The notes under the pieces: generated by a model
What the model was told of the DNA's origin: nothing
The model's database searches: none
Seen by the model: the letters and a program-made list of their open reading frames with translations, nothing else
NCBI GenBank assembly: GCA_030549775.1
Contig: CM060173.1
Coordinates: 35,029,110 to 35,093,109, forward strand
DNA: 64,000 bases
Source: Tamarix chinensis
Lineage: Eukaryota > Streptophyta > Magnoliopsida > Caryophyllales > Tamaricaceae
Reading direction: 5' to 3'
Position numbers and translations under genes: made by a program
Shown here: in pieces, positions 49,980-61,574 of the stretch
Numbering within the stretch: position 1 is the stretch's first letter
Layout of the letters: each line of letters begins with the position of its first letter

Positions 49980-50395
49980 GCCTTGTACCTCACCAACATA
50001 TCCATCCCTAGGATAACATTAAAATCTTTAAGGTTCATGTAAAATAGGCCTACTAAGAAGTCTACCACACCTATCTCTAAGGCCACATCTCAGTAGAGCC
50101 TAGTATAATCTAATCTATCCTAAGAAGGAAGTATCATAGATACACACACAAAAGAAGATGGAGATAAAGTAACTCTAGAATTAAATTTAGTAGGAAAAAA
50201 AGATAGAGATTTCCTCAAATCAAACAACAAATAATCTAGTAGTGAGAGGATGGAGAATGTACCCGTGACCAGATCCAACTTCGTATCAGCTTCTGCCTCA
50301 CTAATGACATTTAGGTGATAACTTGAACATCCTCCTTGGTATGCTCCATGATACCCTCCAAAACCCTAGGTCTAAGTCACTCTCGAGGACAAGAT
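49980..50395 (-). pseudogene. Element D protease; element breaks off here
   Basis: Minus strand: LLFDLRKSLSFF marks the decayed catalytic region (usual LFDSGATHSF), and FNVILGMDMLVRYKAVIDYT at about 50040-49985 is the conserved end motif. Upstream of about 50395 no gag and no 5' LTR of element D are recognisable, so the element is truncated there. Confidence 0.7.
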
Positions 50396-50778
50396 CATGA
50401 ACTTTTGTTATTACAGCTTGAAGACAAATAAGGCAGGATTTTGATTCCATAACTATGGGTGGACAATGTATCCTTAATTGTAAGATTAGATTTCTTTTTT
50501 CTCATGAAACATTTGTTATTTATTTATTTATTTATCTAATATGATACATAACTTCATTCCATCATCTAGGATTTGATACATATCTACATATTTCATTTAT
50601 CTAATACTTTGATATAATAGATGGAAGAAATTTAGGGGTGATTTTGGTCGTATATGCAAATTTAGTGGTTAGTGATCCAAAATTCGAGTACTAGGTATAT
50701 TATTTGACATATATAATTTTCTTCTATATTATTTTCAGATTAATTTACATGTTTAGTGTTATTTCATTTTTTTTGAAA
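50396..50778. other. AT-rich spacer, nothing recognised
   Basis: No coding similarity, LTR marks or repeats recognised. It is the pre-insertion sequence for the solo LTR that follows and continues at 55844. Confidence 0.5.
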
Positions 50779-51444
50779 TCAAATGTAACACCCCCAAATT
50801 TCACTCTTGAAAATTTTTTTTTTTGAAAGATTAAAGCGGAAACTAGGAGCGAATTTGGGGAATGTTACCGCCACATCTAACACAAGATAATGTCAACCAT
50901 CTATCTCATGTTAGATGCAAGGCTAAAACCTGTCAACCAATTAAATCTGAATTTTAAAGCATAACAGCGTTACGAGAAATTAAAAGTCAATTACAAAATC
51001 CTTAAAAACTTAAATACAATGCTTGCAACTTCCAAAGGAGAATACAATTAAACAAACAAATCCCGAAGGATAATTATCCGGATCGCCTACTCACTCGAGT
51101 CAAGCCTTCCACCCCAAAACAGTATCCGATCTTAAACCTGCACAAGTGGTCTGCTCCCCACCATCAGTGGATCATCACAGGACCCATTCAACCAAGGTAG
51201 TATTAGTACGGGTCCAATACTGAGTAAATCCCACTACCCTACCTATAACATCAAGTGCACATTAAATTATGATACAATACGTTGATACAATATTACGCAT
51301 ACTCAAACCCACATCACAAGTCCGACCATACACATATAATAACATGCGAAACATATGTAATATCTTAAACCAATAAGAGATTCAGATAAACCAACCAAGC
51401 ATTTATGGACAATGCCGAACCAAACCAATTGGGCATTTAGCCTT

Positions 51445-51556
51445 GCGGACATTACTTAGGGACATGTCCGCCCCCGAGCATTACTTAGGGACATGCTTAG
51501 CCCCGGACATTACTTAGGGACATGTCCAGCCCCGAGCATTACTTAGGGACATGCTC
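51445..51556. repeat. Four tandem 29-31 bp hairpin units with covarying stems
   Basis: All four units share the loop TACTTAGGGAC. Stems: GCGGACAT/ATGTCCGC (51445-51471), GAGCAT/ATGCTT (51476-51498), GGACAT/ATGTCC (51505-51527), GAGCAT/ATGCTC (51534-51556). Spacers are C-rich. Confidence 0.93.
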
Positions 51557-51647
51557 AACCCCGATCGAGTAGACTCATTCTTTAGACCTCTGGTAATATA
51601 GTCGATTCACATCATAGTCTTTATCAATTCATGTGAGTGCGGGAACC

Positions 51648-51972
51648 CCACTATTATAGCCGGTGGAACGGTCATGAGGGTCATGCTCTGCCACTATTTT
51701 AGCCGGTGGACCGGTCATGAGGGTAACATACCCTGCCACTATTATTCGCCGATGGACCGGTCTGGCCCCGACTCACATGATGTTTCACTGTAATTACTTT
51801 GTATCTTTCCAATGTCTTATCGTTATTACGTTCAGTTTGTTGAGCACGGAATCCCCCACTATTATAGCCGGTGGACCGGTCATGAGGGTAACATACCCTG
51901 CCACTATTATTGCCGGTGGACCGGTCATGTAGGGCACCCCGGCCCTAGCCACTATTATTCGCCGGTGGACCG
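51648..51972. repeat. Array of CCACTATT...GGTGG hairpin units
   Basis: Six units of the form CCACTATTNTAGCCGGTGGACCGG in two groups of three (near 51648, 51693, 51738; then 51857, 51902, 51950). Group members are about 45 bp apart. The CCAC and GTGG ends can pair. Homologous, more decayed units occur in the other LTRs. Confidence 0.88.
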
Positions 51973-54900
51973 GTCTGGGTTCGGCTCAACATCTTTCTCT
52001 TTAAGTGATTAGTGTCTTAACATATCTTATTTGAAGGAATTTTCCCTTGACATGCACGACTAACTATATCCACCCTTATCCTCCCAGGAGGGCCCGTCCC
52101 ATATCTTGGGACTCTTGCGCCCCTTATCACACCTCGATATACATTCTCTTTTACGCTTACTCAAAATGGAAACCAATTCCTAAGGGTGTGGGTTAAGGCC
52201 CAACACCTCGTGACATCCATTCCACATGCTATCTCCCTCTAGGGTTTTCCCTTAGAAACCCTAATTGGACCTATGTGGCCCCACTTTCTCTCACTTACAC
52301 TACCATTACTCCATTTATCGTCCCACTCCTCATCTCATTTAGATCAAATCCCAAATCGTATCGCTTTACCCCTCGATTCCACATATGATCGAAAAACCCT
52401 AGTTGGCCATTTCAACCCTAGTACCTTTCTTCTCCCACAAGTAACCCCTCTCTTTTTCACCAAATATCTCTTCTCTCCCATGACACCCATAATCACCCAT
52501 TATACACCAATTTCCACCTTTAACCCGTAATCCACTCTCCCTTAATCATTTACTTCCACATTTTCCAGGTTATTACTTTCTCCCAAAAACCCTAATCGGG
52601 TCCCTTATACACCCTTACATTGACCTACGTATTATTTTTCATCCCAAGTCTCCAAACACTCCACAACTCTCCCTTTAGCTTATTTATACCTTAATACAAC
52701 TTTTCTCATGTCACGATCATCCCCATGCAAGTTTTATCCCCCCCATGCAAACTCTCGAAGTTCCCATGCAAACCCTAATATTTCCATGCATAGTTCTTAC
52801 CTCTTATTCATTTTGGTCAACCTCATACCCCCTTTAGCAACTCACTTCTCATTTATTTCTTTTGTCCTTTCATCTCCATGTCATAATAATAATTACCCTA
52901 ACATGCATGTCCTAGAGGGTTGAATCATGCCACAACACATCATAATCACCACGTATGGATATCACATTCATGTTATAAGAAAACACATACCACGTACCTT
53001 AACTCCAAGCTGCGCTACGCATAAAACACGTTAAGGATAACCATGTGATACACAACAGGACATGATATATATACAAGGCACCCAAGGCATACAAGTCACA
53101 TAACACGTAAGAACCTTAGCCACATCCTTACGAAACACCCATAAGTGGAGGTAAGTAGAAACTTACCTGGATCCGAAGCTAGCTAAGCGAGATAAGAGGG
53201 AGAGAGAGATCACTAGCTCGAGGATCCACAATAAAGCTTTCCTAGATCGCCGATAGAAATCGAAACTAGGTTAGAAACTATCTTATCCATAAACAATTCA
53301 CATATTATAATTAAATAAACACGAATGATCTTTCTTGGAAAACGTGTACCAAAACTTAGGACTCAAGAGCATAGCTCTATTAAGATTAAGATTAAAAATA
53401 TAAATCAAATGATTTAAAATCGAAGGATAGATATCGATTTGATAAAAGACACACAGCACAATCAATTTTATAAAACCATCCCCGAAGATTAGGGTTTTAA
53501 ATGCTTAAACTACAAATCGACCAAATCACTTCGATTACCTCAAATTGATAGTTTTAAAACACAATTACACTAATTTTAGATAAATCTAAATAATCAATTT
53601 CAACAAAACAATATTCCGATTAACCAATTCAAGACGATCCGTTTTCAAAATTAGGGTTTCAAAGCCCACAACACAAACTTGGGTAATTCAAATTAATTAA
53701 TTAAAATTAAAGGTATTAGAATACAATTATGATCATTTCAACTACTTCTATAATTTAATTTTAGAAAAACAACTATACAAATAACCAATTTTATAATCTC
53801 ACTTGAAATCTAGGGTTTTAGGCCCGAAAATACAATTCGGTTGAATTCTATTAATTTAATCAAATTGAATGTTTAGAAATGCAATTAGACATATTTTATA
53901 ACATATCATATAATCAATTGCTCAAAACCAATAAAAGAAATACCCAATTCAGTACAATTAGGGTTTTTGAACCCGGAACGCAAATCCGATCAATTCTTGC
54001 TAAAATATATAAATTGACGGTTCGAAAATGTAATTAAATATATCCTAATATAAATTGTATAGTCAATTGAATAAAACGACCCGGTTACATAATCCAATTT
54101 AGACCCGCAAGAGTTTTGACCTAAAAATCCAATTCCGATTAATTACGCACAATTTTCCCAAATCAACACTTCCGATATGAAATTAAATACATTTCAAATG
54201 GTATTGTAAAATCAATTGAGCGAAACGACTCAATTACGCAACCCAATTTCATTACACAAGAATTTTGACCTAGAAATCAAATTCCGATTGATTCCGCATA
54301 AATTTCTCAAATTGACGGTTCCGACATGAAATTAAACACATTTAAAAACATATTGTATAATCAATTTATCCAAAATCGCCAAATTGGACGGATCCGAAAA
54401 GTTTGGGCATAACCCGGCCTAAAATTCAATTTCCCAAATTTTCAACACAAACCATACAATTAATATATCCAAATAAATCTTACAGCACATATATACATAA
54501 TACAACAATCAATTTAGCTTTTCATAAGCTAAATCACATTCAATTAATCAAATCCGTATTAGGGTTTTTCAGAAAATTATACCAAACGAAAATCAACGAA
54601 TCGGGACAAGGAAAGGCCGGAGGAGCTTCGTCGGAGGCCGAGGGTTGCTCGCCGGTCGTCAGCGAGGCTCGCCGGTGACCGGGCGGTGGCGCGAGTTGCG
54701 TGGCTCGTCGCTGCTGCCGCTGCTGCTCCTGCGCGCTTCGGTGGGCTGCTGCGCTGCTTCGCCGGTGGCGGTCGCTCGTGGTGGTGTGTGGCAGCAGGTT
54801 GGAGGCCAGGGGTCGACGAAGGAGAAGCAGGGAGGAGGAGTTGGGGAGAGGTGGCGGCTGGCTAGGGTTTGGGAGTAGAGGGCTGCGAACAGGGAGTCGG

Positions 54901-55843
54901 GGCAGCAGAGGGAAGAGAAGAGAAAAAGGAAAAGGGAGAGGGGGGTCGGCCGGGGCGCGGGCTTCCCTTTTTTTTTTTTTTTTTTAATACACATAAAATA
55001 CAATACTAAAAATATCAAAATATTATTGAAAGATTTTATCTAAAATTTATTTAACGAACATTTATTTCGAACGGATCCGAAAGCTTAAAATTAATAATAA
55101 TAAAAAACTATATAAAGAATTTCGGAACATCTTCGGACGAATTTACCAACGAACATAAAAATTTATATAATTTATGGAAATATATTATAATACCTCGGAA
55201 AATTATTTAAAAACATATAATAAAATATTTAAGTTAAATTTGAATAAACCGAGACAAATTTAGATAATTTCCAAAATCGGTTTTTCGCAACCCAAAAATC
55301 GTAAAACGGGAGAAAATTGATTCCGGAAAGAAATTCATAAATAATTTCCGAAAAACCTTTCTAATTTAAAACTTTCCGAAAATATTAAAGATTACTGAAA
55401 CGAATAAATTTAAAGTCGGAAATATTTTCCTACGGATAAAATTATTAAAATAAATTTAACTATTTAAACAGAAATTCCATAATTTAAATGATACATTTCG
55501 TCAACAAAATATAACTTCAAAATAACGTCATAATCATATGACAAAGTTATAATCGAAAATAAATCTAAAATATTAAAAATAAAATACGAGAAAGAACTGG
55601 AATATATATTTTTAACCGAGACTCGAACTCATAAGAATATAATAAAATCATTGTCGTTAACGAATTTATCTAGAATGGTTCGCAACGACAACGATTAATT
55701 AAATTCAAATATGAATTCGAAATCGTCGATAAATCCATAAAACGAATCAAAATTAAGATAATTAAATATTTACATCAAATTACGTCAATCAAATCATTAA
55801 ACTTAATAATTTGGATTTTAAAAATACGGGGTATTACATCAAA

Positions 55844-56430
55844 TAATTAAAAAAATAAGATGATATTAGTTTATCAAAAAATTTTATTCTATAGTTCTAC
55901 CTTTTAATAAGATTCCATGATTCCACCTTTTATCAACGTAGTTTATCAGCACAGATTATTTAGTGTTTAAGTATCTATATTAGTTCTACCTTTTGAAACT
56001 TAGTGACATATAATTCTTTATCTTTAAAATAATGGTTGATAAATCCAATGTGATTTTTCCTTAATTATTTTATTTACATATTTACATAATAATAATAATA
56101 ACAATCACGGTGATGATGATGATCATTGAAACATAGAAATATCTCTTTTCAAGAACTTTTCGGTGTCAGAATTGATACAGGAAAAATTGATTATTTTTTT
56201 AAATATTAATAGTTTACATCAACTAATTTAGGTAGTTGTTTTAGAATTTTTTTATATTATTTTTCTCTCTTATTTAAAGAAGATTTGGTCTATTTTCTTA
56301 TAATGTATATAGTGGGGTGTGCATGTACAATATTTTTATTATTATTTCCTTTCCTTCCTCTTTCCAAAACTTATAAGAAATGACATTTTCACATTTCTCC
56401 TAGTCCGTATCCTCATCCCCATGCAACAAT
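55844..56430. other. AT-rich spacer, nothing recognised
   Basis: Contains two similar short stretches (TAGTTCTACCTTTTAATAA, GATTCCACCTTTTATCAA) and short microsatellites. No genes seen. Confidence 0.5.
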
Positions 56431-57570
56431 ATTGATGATGATGATGATTATAAATTAACTTGGGTTTTATTTTATAACATTATAGTAATAAATTAAAAAC
56501 TATATATAGGTATACTTATAAAATAATATGTTTTTAAAAAGGTTAACTAATACGGGAGCAAACACTCAAGAATTGGGTTTCATTTGGAAAGTTTCTCCCA
56601 CAAATTTGAAGACCAATGGATGGTTACGTTGCTCAAAACATAACAAACAAATAATGAAATGTCTACATGCATGTGCTTGGCATGCATGGCATGAAAGGAG
56701 GGAGTAACCACGTGCATGAGGAGGATGTTGGCCGCATTTTCGACCACTATTCAGTTATTTAGCTAATTTATTAATTAAGTAATAAAGTAGGAAAATAAGG
56801 TTAGCATAAAGTAGCATAAAGTTAGCATAAAAGTAGCATACTATCTTTTAGCTTCGAATATTTTGGAATATGATTTAGCTAGTGGTAGAAAGGTTAAATA
56901 ATTCATAAATGTTTAGCATATGGCATGTATTATGATACTTGAATGAATAATTGAAGTTGAATATGAACATTGAATAAATTCTATGTGAGTTGACGCTCAA
57001 GCAAATCGAATCTGTGTGACTGGTTTGGCTTAAAAGTTTTAATCTCTTCGTCTATATGAATTAGAGATTAATCCATATCATTTCTACTCGTCTTAATCCA
57101 GAATTTCCTGTCCTAATTACCATCAAAATCCTAATCTATTTCGTGGCTATACAAAACCCTAAATTGGTATACCAAAACCGAAACCCTTAAACATTCATTC
57201 GAAACCCGAACCATCCATACCAACCAAACACCACCTTATTTCCTCTTCCTCCAACCAAACCCTAACCCTAACCCTAAACCAAAAATCTAACCATCATCCA
57301 AACCCTAACTTTCAAAACCTAATCATCATCATCTCATCATATTCAAATCACATTCATCATTAATTCATCACCATCAAATCATCTTCACCATCAACAACCA
57401 GTATCATCATTTTTCTACCATAATTAAAATCATCATCATCATCTTATTTTGATCACTTTTGAACCTTTAGTATTTAAAATCATCATTAGCAAGCCTTTAT
57501 CATCTTATCCAAACTCCATTTGAACCATTAGATCCACATAATTGAAGATTACACCCTCTCACACACATCA
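56431..57570 (+). mobile_element. 5' LTR of the CRM/Reina-like element (left end uncertain)
   Basis: The right end is fixed by the primer-binding site: ACACACATCA ends at 57570, then ATTT and TGGTATCAGAGC. The left end is unclear; a TGATG at 56433 would pair with the terminal CATCA, and TGTTGGCCGC near 56724 is another candidate. The region contains a G-box (CCACGTGC, 56708), four copies of a GTAGCATAAA-like motif at 56800-56842, and a CT-rich leader with telobox-like AAACCCTAA motifs at 57240-57300. Confidence 0.5.
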
Positions 57571-57574
57571 ATTT

Positions 57575-57592
57575 TGGTATCAGAGCCTGGTT
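57575..57592 (+). other. Primer-binding site of the CRM/Reina-like element
   Basis: TGGTATCAGAGCCTGGTT, a near-perfect plant initiator Met-tRNA site. It is the best preserved of the three in this window. The leader 57593-57786 leads to the insertion point of a solo LTR. Confidence 0.85.
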
Positions 57593-60283
57593 GGTGGACT
57601 TGTGATCAAGATTCAATGTTTCTTTCAATAATGTTCAATATTCTTCAAGATCCATCAAGAAAGTGTATTATCTTCAAGAATCACCAGAATTCATTAAAAA
57701 ACTTACAAGAGTTCATGTGATTAAGGGCTTGTTTAACAGAGTAATAATCGGTTGATAAGAAAAAGAATGGAGAACTAAGGAGAAAATGTAATACCTCATT
57801 TTTCAAAACCATAATTATAACTTATTAATCGTATAATTAATTATAATTATTATTTTAGAGGGATTAATCTTAAAAGTGTTATTATTTTTTGTATTATTTC
57901 AATGGTTTAAGTATAAATTTAATTAGGTTAAAATTTTGATAGAGATTAGGTTATTTAAATTAATCCTTATTTTTACCCATAAATCTTATTTTAAATTATT
58001 TTATTAATAATCTCTTGATCTGTAATTTAAAAATATTTTTCTAAGAATTCTTTTTGATTATTTTACTCTTTTCAATTATTTTTAAAATCTATCCTAATTC
58101 AGATAATTTTTCCCAAAATATTTTTATATTCGATATTTTAATCTACCTAAATTAAATCTAAAACTAAATAAATAAACTCTACGCTACCCTCTACCTTATT
58201 CGAACATTTCTCCCGAAGATTTTTCTATCCTCGTTCGTACATTTATATACAAATATCCACACTACATACTTACACACTTAGTCTGCACATTATACGCATA
58301 TACAGACACACACGACACCATCACCGAACCAACCCCAACCCCGATCAACCTAAACAGCCCCCTTTTCATTTCACATATACACACGCACACGACATCCTTC
58401 CCTGAGTCCCAACCAAACAAAGCCCTGTATACATACCTTCGGCCCAGCCTTCCCTAGCAACACTCCTTCTCTGCTCCCCCCATTTTTGATCACACAACAG
58501 CCCCCAAACCAGCAACCACTCATGCACACCCTACCCTCTCCTTCAAACCGTGTAAGCCCAGCCACCAACCATCGCCACCAATAGCACCATCTCAGCCTGT
58601 GCAACACCACCTTCTCCTCTCCATCTCGTAACACCACCACATCCCGAGCAGCACCAATGACCATCCCACCATCCCATCTCCCCTCCATTTTTGTCCGCCC
58701 CTGCAGCTCCCCGTGCACGTTTCTCCTGCCTTTCTGCAGCCAACCAACCATTGTCAACCTCCTGCGTCACCCAATAGCCGCAGCTCCACCATTGAACCAC
58801 TGCCCTTTCCCTCCTCTTCCTCCTCCCCTCTGCATCTCCCTCTCGCCCGTCGTAGCCTGTCACTCTCGACCCAGAAGAGCCGTCGCCCAGCCGCAGCAGC
58901 CACCAACCACTAGTTGCCACCTAGCCTCGCCAGCCTCCAGCTGCCCTGCACCGCCGGCCAACCACCACCTCTGCCCCCCTTTTTCCTTCCTTGCATTGCC
59001 GGCCAACCCCCGCTGCCTTCGTTTCTTTTTCACGCGTGCATGGCTCACGCTGCACATGTAATGTGAGTTGTGTGTATTTCAAAAAAAAGAGTATATATAT
59101 AATATTGGTATCTATTTTAAGTGTAAGGGTATTTTAGTAATTTTTTTAAAAAATAAATATTTTTATATTATAATTATTATTTTACTTGATAAATATTAAT
59201 TCGATAATTTTGGTATTATTTTTGGGTACGAAAGGTTGATTAGCGGGATCCGATAAATTTAGTAGGATACCGTTATTTTTACGTTTTTGCTTGAATTCAG
59301 GTAACCATTATACCTTACTAAAATTATAAATATTGCGTGATAGCACATTAAGGTTTTTGGTTGATGAAATATGTTAAGCATGATTTATTTCGATATAATT
59401 ATGTGTTAATTATTATTATTATAAAAACTGATAAAACGAGCATGTTATCTAATGTAAATTATGTCGGGTATGAAAGTATGATTAAAATGATTCTATTGAT
59501 GGAAAAATAATTTATATGATAATTATGTATAAAATAATATGTTGAGCATGCTTAGAAATAATTATAGAATATTTATTATGGACGTGTGCCCTAGGGGCAA
59601 TTTAGTCATTCTTATGTATTATGATATTTATCTTGAAAATCATGTCTAATATGTATTAGTTGTTGTCGAGTATGTGAGTATGTATTTTGGATAGATTAAA
59701 GGTGTGGAAAATGATTTTATGTACAAAATTATGTATAAGGGCAAAATGGTCATTTGACATATCTGATAATTTAAGTTATGTAATGAATAATTTAATTATG
59801 GTGTTTTAGCATTTTTACGAAAAAGGAATAAATAAAATGGAATTAGTATTTCAAATAGATGATAATCTGAGAATTTTAGCCTCAAGGGTATTTTGGTCTT
59901 TTTCAGCCTAAAGTATCCAGATGTGAATAATTGAGCCTATGATGGCCTTAGTATATTTTAATGTTGGCTTTGAACTTAATTTTGATTATTGTTGTCTCAG
60001 ATGATTGGAAATAAGTAAGAACGATTAAGTATGAGAATTGAATTTATCTGTATTATATGTGATTTTGTGGTCACCTTAATAAAATACTAATACTTAAAGT
60101 GGAAGACCTCGAGATCGGAATGGTGGCTCCTAGGGATCGCTACCCTAAGGACGTGGTTTGCCACACGGTTGATATGGATTTTTGTTGGTATGCCTTAGTG
60201 CCCCAGTCAGGCCCTACATCTTACTCTATTTTGTTCTACGGACTAATAGGGGGTATCGATACTTATGGATTAGGTGTCCTTGT

Positions 60284-60420
60284 CGGTAGGGTATTGTGTT
60301 ACCTTTGTGTACCAGTGTGACCAGGGTACCTTTGCGTCTTTGGATTGATAGTCAGTAGGATACTGTGTTGCCTTGTTGCACCGGTATGACTGGAGTACCT
60401 TTGTGTCTTCAAGTTGATTG
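60284..60420. repeat. Two tandem copies of about 70 bp
   Basis: GGTAGGGTATTGTGTTACCT and AGTAGGATACTGTGTTGCCT start two similar stretches, both continuing to GTACCTTTG.GTCTT. Confidence 0.75.
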
Positions 60421-60499
60421 ATCTCCCCTCGAGAAAGTAAATAAAATGGAAATGATATGATTTGATGGAAATAATGATTATTAGATTATTGGATTATTT

Positions 60500-60703
60500 G
60501 GTAGCAGCCTTCGTGCCTACCTATGGTTTCGGTAGCAGCCTTCATGCCTACTTGTGGTTCGGTAGTAGCCCTCGTACCTACCTAAAGTTTTCTGTGGTTT
60601 CGGTAGTAGCCTTTGTGCCTACCTGAGGTTTTCTATGGTTCTGGTAGCAGCCTTTGTGCCTACCTATGGATTTGGTAGTAGTCTTCATGTCTACCTATCT
60701 TGG
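60500..60703. repeat. Array of six GGTAG...CTACC hairpin units
   Basis: Units begin GGTAGCAGCC or GGTAGTAGCC and end GCCTACC or ACCTACC, with 30-41 bp spacing. The GGTAG/CTACC ends form a 5 bp stem in five units and a wobble version (CTACT) in the second. Confidence 0.9.
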
Positions 60704-61574
60704 TTTTATGTCTGTGAGCATACCTGTGATATTATGGATCTTATTATGCTGTATTTGTAAGTTTACTTGTGACGTTATGGATTTATTATGCTGTAACTGT
60801 AAGTATGTCTGGGATGATAAGAATCTTAGTAAATTATACCTATGATGTACGTGATTGTTTGGGAATTTATGCTGAGACGTGCATTATGATGAAGTTAGGT
60901 TTTTAATTATTACTCAGAGAGTATTCCTAGGATGCTCAATAATAAGTTCGGCTGTTTCAAATGAATGAAAATGAGTAGTACATGAACTTGATGGAAATTG
61001 ATCATCTAAGTGATTATTGTATCTCAATCATTGTATTTATATGTATATATCTTATACCATGTTAATGGTATGCCTTGCATGTGATCCATGTTGATTTATT
61101 GTATTAGTTTGGTATAAAGGGTTGCTCAGTACCGTAGTACTGAAGAGTTCATTTTCGTGGGCCCCTGCCTATTCAATGAACAGTGGACTTTGCAGGTCAG
61201 CCTCTGAGCTCAGTCAAATGCTAATAGTTCGGATTTGGGAGCGTAGGACTATCCTGTGTTTCTTTTGTTGCCTTATTTCCGGTTGTATTTGGACCCTTGT
61301 GTCCTCCTATAATTTCTCTCTCGAGTTTTGTAAACTCTTAATGTCGTTTTTAATTAGTAGTATTTATCTAACGTACTCTCTATCCTGATTTTTGTAATCA
61401 TGATATTAATTTAAGCGGATTAATGATTTTAGCCTTAGCACTTGGTATGAGAATGGTGGAGGAAACCAGACTTGTACTAAGTGTCACGGTAACACCCTTT
61501 GTTTTTATTGTTTTAAGCTTCCGCACTTAACTCTGTAAACAAAATTTTTCAGTTATAAATTTTGGGGTGTTACA

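Larger units (their letters stand above)
50784..55838 (-). mobile_element. 5.06 kb solo LTR with perfect target duplication
   Basis: It begins TGTAACACCCCCAAATTTC and ends ATACGGGGTATTACA, an 11 bp inverted repeat with one mismatch. It is flanked by TCAAA on both sides (50779-50783 and 55839-55843). It aligns with 12901-17489 but keeps many CpG sites, so it is younger. Parts from left to right: GAATGTTACCGCCACA; a CAATACTGAGTAAATCCC signature near 51215; a hairpin array 51445-51556; CCACTATT...GGTGG units 51648-51972; long AT-rich stretches; a GC/purine-rich block 54600-54970 (CT-rich on the sense strand); AT-rich end. The open frames inside, including those at 54645-55018, are compositional and not genes. 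Sense strand minus. Confidence 0.92.
57787..61574 (+). mobile_element. 3.8 kb solo LTR inserted in the leader of the CRM/Reina-like element
   Basis: It starts TGTAATACCTCATTTTTC and ends AAATTTTGGGGTGTTACA. Flanks GAAAA (57782-57786) and AAAAA (61575-61579) fit a 5 bp target duplication with one change. No primer-binding site follows it, while one lies upstream at 57575, so it is a solo insertion. It belongs to the same broad LTR group as the others (TAATACC / GGGGTGTTACA ends, TTGCTCAGTACCGTAGTACTG at about 61122-61142, then a TTTGCAGGTCAG splice-acceptor-like site at 61191), but in plus orientation and with different repeats. A CT-rich block lies at 58310-59050. The open frames there and at 60099, 60654 and 61122 are not recognised genes. 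Confidence 0.78.

Noticed and set aside
54645..55018. Overlapping GC-rich open frames on both strands
   Set aside because: They lie inside the bounded solo LTR, in its CT/GA-rich block; the peptides are Arg/Gly/Ser-rich and compositional.
57240..57300. CCCTAA repeats suggesting an interstitial telomere
   Set aside because: Only about three adjacent, interrupted copies inside a CT-rich LTR leader; better read as telobox-like promoter motifs.
58371..59061. Overlapping open frames of 65-134 codons on both strands
   Set aside because: They lie in the CT-rich block of the solo LTR 57787-61574 and show only Pro/Ser/His or Gly/Arg/Trp bias, no domain.
57787..61574. 5' LTR of the chromovirus at 61575-64000
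   Set aside because: No primer-binding site follows it, the near-duplicate flanks fit a solo insertion, and a good primer-binding site lies upstream at 57575.
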